Shown: piece by piece, positions 10,846 to 24,204 of the stretch
Layout of the letters: each line of letters opens with the position of its first letter
Position numbering within the stretch: the first letter of the stretch is position 1
Source of the DNA: Jacaranda mimosifolia
Lineage: Eukaryota > Streptophyta > Magnoliopsida > Lamiales > Bignoniaceae
NCBI GenBank assembly: GCA_018894105.1
Contig: CM032131.1
Coordinates: 18,643,578-18,707,577 of the forward strand
DNA: 64,000 bases
Direction of reading: 5' to 3'
The notes under the pieces: model-generated
Database searches by the model: none
Seen by the model: the letters and a program-made list of their open reading frames with translations, nothing else
What the model was told of the DNA's origin: nothing
Position numbers and translations under genes: made by a program

Positions 10846-13599
10846 TGAATTTTATGTACTAACAGGTTTTCAACTTTGCAATCGCAATTAATACATGAGA
10901 ATGATTTAGAACCAAGAATGCTTCCACTTTGGAGAGATTCTATTATAGGAATTGGGCAAGTGTTTGATGAAGTTGAAGAGTTTCGAGCATATATGCAAAA
11001 ATATGCTATTGCTCACCACTTCACATATGTTTTTGTGCAAAATGAACCTTCTTAAGTTACCGTAAAGTGTAAAGATGTAGAATGTAAGTGGAGAATTCAT
11101 GTCATTTGTAATACTCATTCTTGCGATCTAGGAATTCATCAAAAGATGAATCCTCAAGCGAGCAAAAAACTGGTTGCATCTCTTGTTGAAGACGAGCTAA
11201 AAGATACACCACGATATTGTGTCTGAGAAATCATTAATGATCTAAAGCGTGATTATGCAATTTCTTTGAGTTGTCAACAAGCATATTGTGGGAAGGAAGT
11301 AGCAAAAATAGCTATACATAGGTCACTAGAAGATTCGTTCAATCAGATTCTTTGGTTGTGTTTAAAGGTAATTGAAACGAATCCTAGGAGTCATGTAGTA
11401 TAGGAAACTAGTAAAGAGGATTGATTTTAAAGTATCTTTGTATTATTTCGAGTTCAAATTGTCAGGTTAAAGAATGGATGTCGACCACTTCTGTTCATTG
11501 ACAGAACATTTGGAAAGGGGCATTATAAATTGATGATTCTTTCCGATGTTGCTATTGATGCTAACAATCAAATGTTCCCATTAGCTTTTAGTGTTGTTTA
11601 AGGGAAAACACAAGTAAACTGGTTCTGGTTCTTATCAAACTCGAAGATCATATTGGAGGGAGTTGAAGGCTTGACCATTACATCTGATTGACACCGAGCA
11701 TTGCTTGACATGGTCTCAGATGTTTTTCTAAATTGTTATCATGCCATTTGTGTGCATCATCTTATTGCAAACTTGATGAACTTGTTATTAGCTAAAGTTA
11801 AAAAAGAAACAAAAAAAAAATCATAAAAAATCTTGTGTATGCTTGTGCTAAATATTTGAGGGTAGATGAATTTGATAAGAACATGAATAAAATTAAGAAG
11901 ATATCATTGGATGCTTTTGTTTGGTTGAAAGATTCAGAGCCTTATCGTTGGGCAGAAATATATGCACGGGGATATAGATTTGGTCACTTGACAACAAATG
12001 TTGCCAAGAGTTTTAATGGTTGGATACTTGAAGCACGAGGCCTTCCAATGTGGCAATGGTTAATAAAATTCGTGAACAACTTATGGGAATGTTTTATACT
12101 AGAAGGGAAGAATCAATGTAATGGGCAAAAGATTTGACTCTCGTGTTGATGAAAATATGCGATCTTGTGTTTTGTCTTCTCTTAAATGCCGTGTTTCTCC
12201 ATCCAGTAGTTTCATATGTGAAGTTATTGATAATAGGATACATTCTGTGAATGTGGTGAAATTGACTTGTATATGTAGGACATGGCATACATAAAAAATT
12301 CCACGTGTTCATGTAGCAAAAATTTGTGAGGAAACTGGAAGGAGCATAATGCCTTATTTCTCCATATTTTGCAACAAGGTTATAGAGGTTAGGTATGCTG
12401 AAACAATACACCCAATGGCAAACGATGATGTGCCAATAGATGTTTTGATTGATAATTTTGATGAACACAGAGACAAAGACCAATTATCTAATTATGAAAG
12501 CATTCATGGATCCTCGCAATCCACTCAAGTGCTTCCACCTAATGTACACCAGCACCAATAGTGGCCAAAAAGAAAGAGGATTGAATCTCAACCTTTGATC
12601 AAGCATTCATTGCAATTGTAGCAGATGTCATGAAGAAGGCCATAATCGAGCTACTTGTAATAAGCCTAGCTGAGAAATAGAAAAGGTAACATATTATACT
12701 TTTTAATTTTCTAGTAAAATGATGGAAATTTCATTCTTATAGATGTAAGCACTTTAATTATTAATCATATTTCTTTTGGTTGATTTTGATACAAGCACTT
12801 TCTTATTGGATTTTCGAGAAGTAAATCACAAGTACTTGATTGTTGGCACAGGAGCAAGTCATTTTCTCTTTTTCATGATTTATAATTTTCATTAATCTTT
12901 TCATGTAATTGAAAAAATTAATTCTTTTAGCTTGCAAAACTTAACAATATTCTATAATTATTTTTAAGTATTATTTGATATTTTATTTTATTTTTCTAAT
13001 GTATTTATTTATTTTTCAAGCCTAGTCCATTTTTTTAATATATCATATTATTGAGATGAATGTGGAATAGTATTTACTTTTTATATTTATAATATGTGAT
13101 TAGCTTGATTAGAAAAATCTTTGAAAAGACTAATCAAAAGAAGAAAATAGTTAACTTTGTATCATTGCCGATAAGACAGGTTTCAGCACCCATTCACCAT
13201 TTTCCCTATATTGGTTCCATCATGGTTCATGAGCAAAAACTTCACATCCATTTGCCACTGTTCCCACATTAGTTCACCAAGGTGTGGGCAAAAATTCCAC
13301 TATCATTTGCTGAACATATTATTTTTTGTAGGTAGTATTCATAGTATTAAATTTATAGGTGCTTGTAATGTACAATTTCTTTATTCTTTAATTTATTTAA
13401 ATGACCACTTGTAATGTGTAACTTATTTATTCTCTTTGTTGATTGAATATTCAGAAGAAGGATTTCTAAAATCATTTATCGCGAATCCTTAAAATTTAAT
13501 TGTATTATCTAAAAACTCTATGAAAAATTTTGTCTGAGCAAAAAACCCAATTCATGAAATTTTGAATCTAAAATACCCAAGGGTAGAATTAGTCTAAAA

Positions 13600-13749
13600 A
13601 TTACCAAATTCTAACACCATTAACTTTAGAGTTAACAGTTGGGTAGTTTAGATTTGAAGCTAGAGAAAAATGGTTTTTGAGATAGACAAGTTTTTCATGG
13701 GCTTTTTTGAGAGGAAAATTAATTTTACGGTTCTTTTAATAATTTTTCC
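13600..13749 (-). repeat. MULE right terminal inverted repeat
   Basis: Its reverse complement matches 8042-8195 over about 150 bp with scattered substitutions and small gaps. Confidence 0.8.
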
Positions 13750-13837
13750 AATCTTACATGTTCAATTAATATTTGTTTTCATATATAGTTTATTTGTTTA
13801 ATTGTTGATTAATGGTCACATAAACTTTAGAACTTTA

Positions 13838-14794
13838 GGCCTCGTTTGCTTGGTAGGAATATTGTGTAGGATAGATGTATAATTTAGTGTAACTAATTGT
13901 TTGGTTGTCTTTGATTAAAAAAAAAAGTCGCTTGATTGTCACAATTAAAGCTCATGATTAATAAAAAATTCAGTATTTTATCCTAAATTGTTGGGATTAT
14001 GTATCTTACCCTTCTTGGTGTGATTAATAGTCCTAGGATTAGAAACATTGATATTAATATACCAAATGATGAAATTATCCCTACATATAAACTACATATA
14101 AACTAGACTTAATTAACAAATATGTATATATCACTAAGACTTGATTTATAGAATCAAGTTTTTAACAAAATTCTAAACTATTCACGCAATTAAATTTATT
14201 TTTATAATATTCTTTTATATAATATTTATCTAAAACATATAAATTTTTTATATGAAAATTATTTCTTCCATGATAATAAGATTTCAAAAGTAAACTTTTT
14301 TTCTTTTTGTAAATAGAAAAATAAATAATATTTTTTCAAATATAAATTTACGCTTAATATGAATTTATTTTGTAAATTACAAACTAATATCCACCAACAT
14401 ATTAAATATGAAATAGTTTAATTTGCGAAATAAGTCAATGGTTTTATAAAATTTGAAAATAAATTATTTTTTCAAAATAAAAATCAACTCTTTTTTAGGT
14501 AATAATATTTGAGAAAAATGTTTTAAAATAGAGACTTACTCACTACAATACTAAATATATTTAAACTTTTTTAATGAAAATAATTCAATTATTAAAACAA
14601 GATTGGGGATGAAATTGATGCTTCACACTTATCATAAATTACAATCCTAAGCATCCAAACAACTTATTGCATTAAAATTGGGATATCCAAATTAGTAATC
14701 CAAGCAAACAAACAAAGTATTGATATATTTGCTAGCTAATGAATCCTACACTTATCAATCACATCCAATTCTATCATAGAAAGCAAATGAGCCC
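13838..14794. mobile_element. PIF/Harbinger-type non-autonomous element
   Basis: The termini GGCCTCGTTTGCTT (left) and, reverse-complemented, GGGCTCATTTGCTT (right) match at 12 of 14 positions and are flanked by TTA on both sides (13835-13837 and 14795-14797), the usual target of PIF/Harbinger elements. At 957 bp, AT-rich and without a coding frame, it would need a transposase from elsewhere. Confidence 0.75.
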
Positions 14795-16210
14795 TTATTG
14801 ATGTAGGGAAAGTGAAATTAGCAGGGATACTATAAATAAAAGAGTTGTTACTTATCAATCTATACTATTATATATAGCACAATGGTATGGGACCTGCAAT
14901 TGTGCAATTTTGACCATATGTCAAATTCTTAGATTTTGAATTTTTTAATTCAATTGAAAAAATTTCATTGGTTGTTTATTTACTTTTATATTTCATTTTA
15001 ATACGATCAACTTACCTATTATAATTAAGATATCATGTTGTGTTTATCCATAATTGCAATATAGATTTCTATCTCATAAGATAATTCAAAAAATATCTAT
15101 AATCATATTTTTATCTCACTCAGTAAGTTTATAATTTAAAAAATATTTTATAAGCATCATTAAGTACTCTTAACACAAAATTCTATCTTATAAATTTAAT
15201 TAATTACAAGATTAATAGATAAATATTTCATTTATTTTATATATAAATTTTGTTATTATACAATTATTTATTTTTACATTTTATTTCTACATTATTCATT
15301 ATTCGTAGTACAATTCTATATTTTTAATTGTAGGACTTCTTTCCTCAATTAACATAATATAATGATGTTCCTTTTTTCTTTTTAGTTAATTTAAAGTTCA
15401 TTTCATAGAAAAATTTTAACATTTTTTTGAAACACATTTTTATATTGCTTTTGTTTTGTTTTTATTCTAAATTAATTAGATACTTTTCTATTATATTTAA
15501 ATATTTTATCAATGTTATTATTTATTATTTCCTCAATCTTTATTTAAAATTAAAGTTCTTATGACTAACTTAGGATTGTAATTTTTATATTACTTAAAGT
15601 ATTTGCATGCAGTACTTTTTTATTTCAATTAATTATATTATATATATTTGTTTATTTTTAATACTATTTTCAAATATTTTTGTAGCTCTTAAAGTATTTT
15701 TAAATATTTTAAAAATATTTTTGATATTGAATTTTTATTTTACTATTATTTTAGTTGCAACTCTCTCGATTTATCTAGATGAAAAAAATTATATATGCTT
15801 CCTATTTGAATAATGTACTTCGAATAATGTGATGTTATGAAATATTTAAGAATACTATAATTTTATTAAATTGTTGAAATTATTCCAATTTTCTTATCAA
15901 ATAAATAAAGAAATACTATATATATTTTTATAAAAAATATTCATTAAATTTATTAGCACTTGATTTAATCATTTTTAATTATGTGCATATAATTAAGAAA
16001 TAATTTTTTTTATATACTTTTTTTCTATAAAATATCATGTGCTTTGATAAATTCATTTCGATTGGTTGAATTTTTACTTATTTATAATATTTTTTATAAG
16101 AAAAATTATTTTATTTCTCTTCAATAAATAAATTATTTATAAAAAATTATATATATACAGCTAAAAATCAAATTTTCATTGCTAAGTAAATACTTTTACA
16201 CAATTGATAT

Positions 16211-19200
16211 TGTAACACCCCTAAAATTCGATATTTTTAAAAAACAAGGATTTAGAAATAAAGTATTGGTTGATCGGATTTTAGGGCTCGGAAAATTTAT
16301 TAAAAGAACTTAATCACTTGGAAATTGAAAGTTTTGGGGTCAAATTGCAAATAGGCAAGACTTGATTAGACCACATTAATTATTCTGGGGGTTTTGCATG
16401 GAAATATTTTGGGTCAAGTGGGTGGAATTGAGGCACTAATAAGTCTAGGGGCTGAATTGAAGATGCTCAATATTTGGGAGGACTTAATTGGAAGCTAGGC
16501 CGAAGTTTTGAACGTCAATTTATAATTCCAAAGAATAGGTTTATATATGGCAATTGCACCCCCCCCCTTCCCCATTCTTTCAAATTCACACATGCAGCCA
16601 TTGTCTCCCTCCTCCAACAACATTCTCCAGCAAACGAAAAAACCTATCATATTATACACCATTTTACTCCTCTTAGCTCAAGGAACTTAAAAATACCAAA
16701 ATCTTGTAGAACTAACTAGTGTAGTAGCCGAAAATGGAGCTGGAAGTCTCAGTCGTGGCAGTGGTGATGGGTTTCTTCGTTTCGGCTACTGAAGCTTGGG
16801 TTTGAGTACTGGGTTTTGTTGGGCTTAGCTCAAGGATCACGTAGGTACCCTTAATTTCAGAAACAGACCACTGGCGGCGAAGGAATTGGGCAAAATTTGA
16901 GATGGCGGAGCTAGAACTTTCAGGCGGCAATTGAGGGTCAATTCGAAGGCTTTTGAAGAAATTTAATTGGGGGTTCGATTCATCTCACTGAAACGCATTG
17001 AACGGTGGTAGTAGTGAGCTTTTCCGGCAGCGGGGGCAGTGCAGAGACATAATCTTTGTCTCATCACGAGGAATACATACACGGAAATCTAATCATGGAA
17101 ATTGAGCCTCAATAATAAGATATTGGGTAAATGGCCGGAATTGGGTTTAAAGATGTGTGTATGTGTATGTATATACCTTCAAATTCTTGCGATATATTGT
17201 ACTAACAAAGAACACGTGATTTGATTTGGAAATTGAGACATGCATATAATTATATAAGTTAGTGGACCCAGATCTAGTTATATTATGTGATAACCATGAT
17301 TGATTAAGTTAATTAGGTGATGAAAACCCTAATTTTGTGGATTTGAGACCTAAGTGGAAAATTATATTATTAAATATGATTGGACCATTAATTGATTTGG
17401 TGTAATAATGCGGGGTTAATTATTGAATTAAAGACCTGATATTATCTCGCTCTTAAGACTGGCATGATTAGCACGATTCCATAATGTTTACGTCGAGCCA
17501 ACCCTAAAAATATCATATTAAGCGAATAGCTATCGATTAACTAGTGATTTTGGACTTTCGATGGTATAATAGAAATTATTGGAGGTTATTAAGGCCGAAT
17601 GAGGATTCTGACAATGAATATACTATTTTGGTTAGGTGACGAAGAAGTGGGTACCGCGGACCAGTAGTTAGTGACTGCAGTTTTTCGAGACTACGGAGGT
17701 GAGGATCTACCGCTTTGGTACTTGTTTTGTATACCGTATCTAATATTCATTTCGTAAACCTGTGAGGGTCTGCCAATCTGGCACTTTCTCAAACCTATCT
17801 GTTATTGTGATAAACTCCTGTGAGGGTTCCTGTTTCTATATTGACTGCATCGTGTTTATTAAAATTCGTAAACTGCTTGAGATCTCAATTGTTATCTGTT
17901 ATCTGATGGGTACAGCCCTAGGAGGGTTATCGCTTGTTATTGATTCTGAATTCTATCTGTTTTGGTGCCTAGAACTCCTGTGGATTATCTAATCATTCTG
18001 TTATCTATCTATCTGTTATCTGATTGTTCTGTTATCTGTCTGTCTGTCATCTGATAGTTCTGTTATCTGATTGTCTGTTATTCGACAGTTCTATTATTTG
18101 ATTGTTCTATCATCTAACCATTCTGTTATATGACAGTTTTGTTAACTGTTACTGTTCTGTACTGTTAATTGTTGTTGTTCTGTACTATTAATTGTTGCCT
18201 TGCTGGCACACGTGTTTATTCGTTCAATTACTATTCTGTTATCTGCTTATCTAACGGCATTTTTGCCCTGTACAAAGTCGTCAAGCTTGGGTAAGTTTGT
18301 ACTAGCCTATCACACTTGGATAAGTTTAGTTCGACTGGAATAAGAAACATTTTATGTTCGTATCCTATTAGGATCTGTTGAATTGCCTTAGTTAAGCGAG
18401 TTTGTTCTACCTAATTGCTTGTAATCTGATACGTCGTAATCTAATCCTGATTGCTTGTAATCTGATTCGTTTTGCCTGACTGTATCCTGAATGTAATTCT
18501 TGATATGCATGTTAAGTTTGATCCATTGAACTGCATATGGGTAAGTTTTGTACCAGATTATCATGCTTGGGTAAGTTTTGTTTGATGGGTATAAGGTTGT
18601 TCTGATATGCATATTAAGTTCGATCCATTGAACTGCATATGACTCGGGTTTGTTGTTCTGATTGTATTCCGATTGGTCTAGATCGGGTTGTTGTCCCGAG
18701 TCGAACAAGCTACCAGTAATTCCTCCTGAACTATGATCGGTTGAGATGTTCTATACCTTCCAATAGGATCGGTCGAGACGATCAGGCTATTGAGCCGACG
18801 GTAGCAACTCTCAAGCTAGTGCCTACTTGTTAAACTCTGATATTTGGATTTGTTACTGCTTATATGTTGATACGTTCATGTTCTGACCTCATTGTTTTAT
18901 TAGTTATGATCTGTCAAATTATTTTCTCTTTGATAGAGCCTTCTGATTTTTACCGAATTTATCCCTCACTTAGTCCTTTGGACTTACCCTTTCATTTATT
19001 CTTGATTTTCTCAGACGGGACTAAGTGATGGATAAGGATTCCTAGCTTGGACTGGAGAAGATATGTTTTGTAATAGAACAATTGTTCATATGTGCGTATG
19101 GGTTCATCTGAAATGTTAAACTTTAATTAAGAAAGATTGTGATATGTTATGTTTGAATTAAATATCTACAATATGGATATATTATGTTGAATGTTATGAG

Positions 19201-19383
19201 ACCTTTGATAGTATGTACTTGGTATTTTGATGAGGTTTGTTTAAGATGAAGTATGTTGCTATCCTTGATAAGTTTTGGAGAAAAAAAAAATTGAGGGGCC
19301 TAATGCTTGTATTATGAGTTAAGATTTAAAATTGAATTGAGTGGTGCCTCAGCTTAGGGGCTATCCCGAGATGGGATGCTACA
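16211..19383 (+). mobile_element. Solo LTR A, Ty3/gypsy-type, 3.17 kb
   Basis: It begins TGTAACACCCCTAAAATTCG and ends GGGATGCTACA, flanked by GATAT and GATAC (5-bp duplication with one mismatch). The same family occurs in reverse orientation at 24612-28100 and 47726-50472. About 330 bp from the 5' end is a TATA box (TTTATATATGG, near 16540) followed by a C-rich leader, which sets the orientation. No gag, pol or second LTR adjoins, so this is best read as a solo LTR left by unequal recombination. Lineage is inferred from the terminal sequence and great length only; Tekay/Del-like elements are a candidate. Confidence 0.75.
17990..18190. repeat. TCTGTTATCTG-rich low-complexity stretch
   Basis: Many near-copies of TTCTGTTATCTG and TATCTGATTGTTC follow one another within solo LTR A, an internal short-motif expansion. 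A related CAG(T/G)CAGTCAGG tract sits at the matching place in LTR C. Confidence 0.6.
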
Positions 19384-21345
19384 GATACATTTTATATTTA
19401 GTAATTTATATTCACTTTGACAATATTGACTATCAAAAATTAAATGGATACATGAAGTAATGAAAATATCTAATAAATATAAGCTCTAATAAATATTAAC
19501 TTATTTTTTATTTAAAGGGTAAGATTTTTTTTAATTTAATTATACATTTTTATCCAAAAAAGCTTCAAATTTATCCCAAAAAAGTAGTTGATAACTAAGT
19601 TATTTCAAAACAACAACCAATTTTTTCATATTTAATAATTTTTTTTGTATTTATATAGATAAAAGCACATTATTTTTAGTTGAAGTAATACAATATTCAA
19701 TTATTGCTAATCAATAAATAAATAAATAAATAGATAATATTCAATCGTTTGATCAAATAAATTATTTTTATATATTAACTAAATAATTATTTTCTAGACA
19801 ACTTTAAAAGTTAAGGTAAAATATTAAGCAATCTTAATTATCTCTTAATATTGTGATTTGCTTAAAAAAAATTACAACTTATTTGTTGCTTATGAAAGAG
19901 ATAGACAAATATTTATGTAAAATATCAAATCATCACTTCTTTATTAAAGAGTTAGAATTTTGATAAATGAATAATTATAGATTAATTGATATACAAGTTC
20001 TCAATTTATCAAAGTCTTTAAAAATTCAACTATTTTTAACATAATATTTTTAGATATGTAAAATATTTTTAGATAAAATTATATATATATATATATATAT
20101 AGAATATAACAAGTAATTTCATGGAAGAATTTGTTTAAAAACTAAACAGCTACGTCCTACAACAATTATAAACTCTAAATTTTATTTTTATATTATTCAC
20201 TTAAATCATTTTAGTTTTTTAGCAATATAATAATGGAGAACTCATTTTCAATTACTTGAAGTAAATTCTTTTATATAGGATATACATATAGTTGACATAG
20301 TTGAAAATTTTTAAAAGTTTAATTAATGACCACTTAAATAGCAAATGATATCAATTTTTGTATTTTTTAATATATTTAATTATTTTATTTTATAATTATA
20401 TCGCATACATTTATTTTAACATCATTACTTATAATAGTTCATGAAAATATTTTTACATGTATTAATAATATGATATCAAAAAAATTTGACTGAAAGTAAG
20501 TATCCATTTAACTATTCATAATTCTTATATTCTAATTATAAAAAAAATTATGAGAGATTAATATTTTATTTTAAAATGAATATTGAAAATTTAATTATTA
20601 TTTTATTCATGTACATAATCTATGTTAATTGATAGTTTCAAAAATAATAAAATAACTACATATATAAATAAAAATAAATGAATTTTACGTATTAGAATTA
20701 TATGGAATATTAAGAGATATTTTAACTTATAAAAATTGTATGTTACAAACTACTTATTGAATTAGTTATCAAATAATTAATAACCTAATGTAAGCTATTT
20801 TCATAGATAAAGTACAAAGAGATTATATATTTACTGTAACAAAAAATATTTAATATTTAAAATTCTCAAATTTCATGAAAATTGTAAATATAACTTCCAC
20901 ATTATTAACAAATCATACAAAAAAGACTTATATTAGAAAAGAAATTATTTGCTTATTTATCATATTAAAATATGTATGTATATATATATATCTAATTTAA
21001 AAAGCATATTTAGTAAAATATTCTGCTCCCTATTTTTATTTTCTTAATTTTTTGATTTATTTTTCTAAATTTCATCATTTTGTAAATTTTTGTCTAATTT
21101 ATAAATTTAGAGTGAGCAATTTTTGATATTCTACAACTTACTTAAGTATAAATTGGCTTCAAACATAATATTTTTAATTGAAATATTCATATTATTTTTT
21201 TAAAATAGTAATAATTTTTTTTATTAAATGCTAAAAATAATTATAGTTCATATTTTAATTGCATGAAGTAAAATAAATATTATTATAAAATAAATTATTT
21301 CAATTATATAATTATTTTCGATGCATCACATCAGGCACATGCTAG

Positions 21346-24204
21346 TACTATTTATATAGCACAACTTTGTACTTATCTAATTGTGCAATTTTGATTGTAA
21401 TTGTGCATTTTTTACCAACTGTCAAATTTTTAGAATTTTGAGTATTTTAATTCAATTAAAAAAAATTGCATTTTTGGTCCTATAACTTAGGGTCATTTTC
21501 AATTGAGTCTCATTCATTTCAAAATTATCACATTGAGTCCATAATTTAAATTTTTTCTTACATTTGGTCCCACCTCCTCCTTCCATTAGATAATTGACGA
21601 AAAGCACAGTGCGGAGCATGTGCACTGTCAACAGTTGGGTTTTGAAAGGAAAATTGGCCTGGTACTATTCACTCATCATTTTAGAGGGAAAATCAACTAT
21701 AAAAAAGAAAGAAAAAAAAAAGAAAAAATTATTATAAATTTTTTTAATAATTTTTATAAATTTAAATTTGAGATATTCTAAATTATACAGAATAAATATC
21801 TAATTTTTTAATTATTATACATTAAAGAATTTATTTTTATTTTGTAAAAAAATTTGGAATTTTTTTTTTGAAAACTAAATATTCAAAAGTTTTCAAAAAA
21901 ATAAATTAAATATTTCTTTTTCAAACATGATAAAAATTATAATTTGTATTTCATAATTTTTCTTGTTTGGGAATTTATTTATTTATTTATTAACTTGTTA
22001 ATTTTTTGTTATTTTTAAAAATTAGTTAATCTGGAAATAAATTTTAAAATTTAAATTATATTTAAATTTAAATATATTTTAATTATATTTAAATTTTGGA
22101 ATGATTATTTTAATTTTAAAATTTAAATTAAAAAATTAATTTTAATTTCAATATTTCTAAATATAATTTAAAATAAGATTTATATTTAGAAAAAAAACTT
22201 GTTTAATAAAATATAATTCAAAATTATATCTAAATATTAATTTGGAAACAAGCATGAAAATTTTAAAATTTATAATTTCTAAATAGTTAATTTTTTGTTA
22301 TTACAATGAAAACTTTAAAAATAATGAAAAAAATCATAAATTTAAATATTAACTTATAATGAAAAATTATAAATTATAAATTTTAAAATTTATTTTTAAA
22401 TTAACTAATTTTTAGAAGTAACAAAAACTTTAACAAGTTAATAACTAAATAAATTTCCAAACATGAAAAATTAATAAATACAAATTACATGTTTTTGCAT
22501 GTTTGGAAAATAATTATTTAATTTATTTTTTTAAAATACTTTGGAATATTTAAAATTTTTTACACAATAAATTTTTTAATGTATATTGTTTAAATAAATT
22601 GAATATTTATTTCATGTAATTTATAAATATTTTAAATTTAAATTTATGAAAATTATTGGAAATTTTTTATGATAATTTTACCAACTACATTAATTAATAT
22701 CATTTTACAAGGATCAAAAATCAATTCAAATTAAAATTTAAATTTAAATTATTTTTAATTTTATTATGTCTAAGTATAATTTAAAATTATTAGAATTTAA
22801 AATATAATTTAAATTTTAAATGTAATTTGAATTTAGAAATGACTTGTTTAATAAAATATAATTTAAAATTAATTTTTTATTAAATTTTAAATTTTAATAA
22901 AAATTGCACTTTTGGTCCCATAACTTAGGCCTCATCAATTTCCCCCCCAAAACTCACTTGTCAATAGCCACACATATGGCACGTGCGTTTTCTATTAAGT
23001 ATTTGACGGAAAAGGGGAGGTGGGACCAAATGTGAGAAAAATTTTAAATTATGAGACTCAATGTGATCATTTTGAAATGAATGAGACTCAACTGAAAATA
23101 ACCCTAAGTTATGGGACCAAAAGTGCGATTCTCCCATAAAAATTTTATTAGTTGTTAATTATTATTTCTAACCGATATGATTATATCTTATCTCTAAGTT
23201 TCTTTCATCCGAAATTCAAAATTTATTTGATAATATTTGATAATATTTATCTAATAGAGGATTTGATATTATATATTGATCAGATAATATCAAAGATATT
23301 TAGGTATATTAAATTTTTTCTATTTTATATACCTAACATAATTTAAAGAGTGGAAATACATTCAAGTCTCAAATAAATCTTCTCGTATCTTCCAAATTTC
23401 ACATCTTGAAGAAGAGAAGAGAATCACCAAGTATCTCCTTACAAATTTTTTCATATGAGTAAAGAAACAAAATCTGGCCATTTAATTTCATTCTTTCATT
23501 GATTTTATTATTGCAGTTTTAAGTGTATAATATTATATTTTGTTCATTATATAAAATTGAATGACTTTGGATATTGACGTCATTTACGTGCATGATAAAA
23601 AAAAATACTGAAAAGATAATGAAATCAAGAAAAATATTGAATTTTTGTGATTAATTTGCATCGAAAATCAAGATGTTTGTTTTTTTTATTATTATTATTA
23701 CTTGAAGATATTATCTTTTGATATATTTAATTTTATGACTTCTACATTAAGCTTTATATTATGAAATCTCAAATGTTATGAAGATTAAAACTATGACTTC
23801 TACTGCTACATTAAGCTTTATGTTATGAAAAAATTGGTTTGCTCATTTATCATATCAAATATGTATGTATAAATATATCATCCAATTTAGAAAATGTGTT
23901 GAATAAACTATTCTGCACTATTTTTATATTCTATTTTTATTATTTTTAAATTTTTTTTATATAATTTATAAATTTAGAGTTAGCAATTCTTAATATTTGA
24001 CAATTTATTCAAGTATAAAGATCTTCTAGATTTAATTTTTTTCAATTAAAATATTCATATTGTGTCATCTAATAATAAATTTTCTTTTTTTTTAAGTGTT
24101 AAAATTAATTACAATTTATTTTTTAATCACATAAAGTAAAATGAATATTATTATAGAATAAATTATTTTAATTTTAAAATTAATATGCACCGAACACATC
24201 CTAG
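21346..24204 (+). mobile_element. Helitron-like unit 2
   Basis: It begins directly after CTAG of unit 1 with TACTATTTATATAGCACAAC and ends CTAG at 24201-24204. The left 110 bp and the AT-rich right part are related to units 1 and 3. A long inverted-repeat element is inserted at about 21464-23132; without it the unit is about 1.2 kb. The site in unit 3 near 24300-24360 shows the uninterrupted sequence. Confidence 0.65.
21464..23132. mobile_element. Long inverted-repeat (foldback, MULE-like) element
   Basis: The outer about 140 bp are inverted repeats: left TTTTTGGTCCTATAACTTAG and right reverse complement CTTTTGGTCCCATAACTTAG, both continuing through ATTTCAAAAT.ATCACATTGA and ACATTTGGTCCCACCTCC. 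The AT-rich interior also folds back: 21780-22060 pairs in order with the reverse complement of about 22390-22690. A third copy of the terminal motif sits internally at about 22899-22930. No coding sequence. The target duplication is unclear because the flanks are A-rich. Confidence 0.7.

Larger units (their letters stand above)
9228..12673 (+). pseudogene. MuDR/MULE transposase, multiply broken
   Basis: Remnants lie in order on the plus strand. An N-terminal domain typical of plant MULE proteins (9228-9455, FDVFKTQVIAKFGPNEEESL) is followed, after an intron or insertion, by the DNA-binding region near 10960-11160 (VFDEVEEFRAYMQKYAIAHH; VTVKCKDVECKWRIHV). The DDE core is at 11490-11770: LFIDRTFGKGHYKL, then DANNQMFPLAFSVV, then GLTITSD, then ICVHHL. 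A conserved segment follows at 11835-12100. A CCHC zinc knuckle with intact C-x2-C-x4-H-x4-C spacing (CSRCHEEGHNRATC, 12617-12658) ends at a stop at 12671-12673. In-frame stops after QNEPS, after FSVV, directly after the second catalytic Asp and elsewhere make it non-functional. Family role: excision and integration of MULEs at terminal inverted repeats. Confidence 0.85.
8042..13749 (+). mobile_element. Mutator-like element (MULE) with long terminal inverted repeats
   Basis: The left end (GGGAAAATTACTAAAA) and the reverse complement of the right end (GGAAAAATTATTAAAA) continue as a roughly 150-bp inverted repeat. Shared landmarks are ATTTTCCT, CCCATGAAAAA, CTATCTCAAAAA and GTTAACTCTA. Flanking 9-mers TCTCTTATA (8033-8041) and AATCTTACA (13750-13758) match at 6 of 9 positions, consistent with an old 9-bp target duplication. 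The interior carries a decayed MuDR-type transposase on the plus strand, two microsatellites and one copy of an unclassified repeat. The stops and diverged ends indicate an old, immobile copy. Confidence 0.85.
14859..21345 (+). mobile_element. Helitron-like unit 1 of a three-unit tandem array
   Basis: It starts A^TCTATACTATTATA and ends with a small hairpin (GATGCATCACATC) followed by CTAG^T, as expected of plant Helitrons (5' TC, 3' hairpin plus CTRR, insertion between A and T). It shares its left end (ATAGCACAA...TTGTGCAATTTT...TTTTAATTCAATT) and its right part with units 2 and 3. It is non-autonomous: no Rep or helicase frame is visible. A solo LTR sits inside at 16211-19383; without it the unit is about 3.3 kb. 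Confidence 0.7.

Noticed and set aside
12094..12483. 129-codon minus-strand frame as a gene
   Set aside because: It is the antisense shadow of the MULE transposase C-terminal region.
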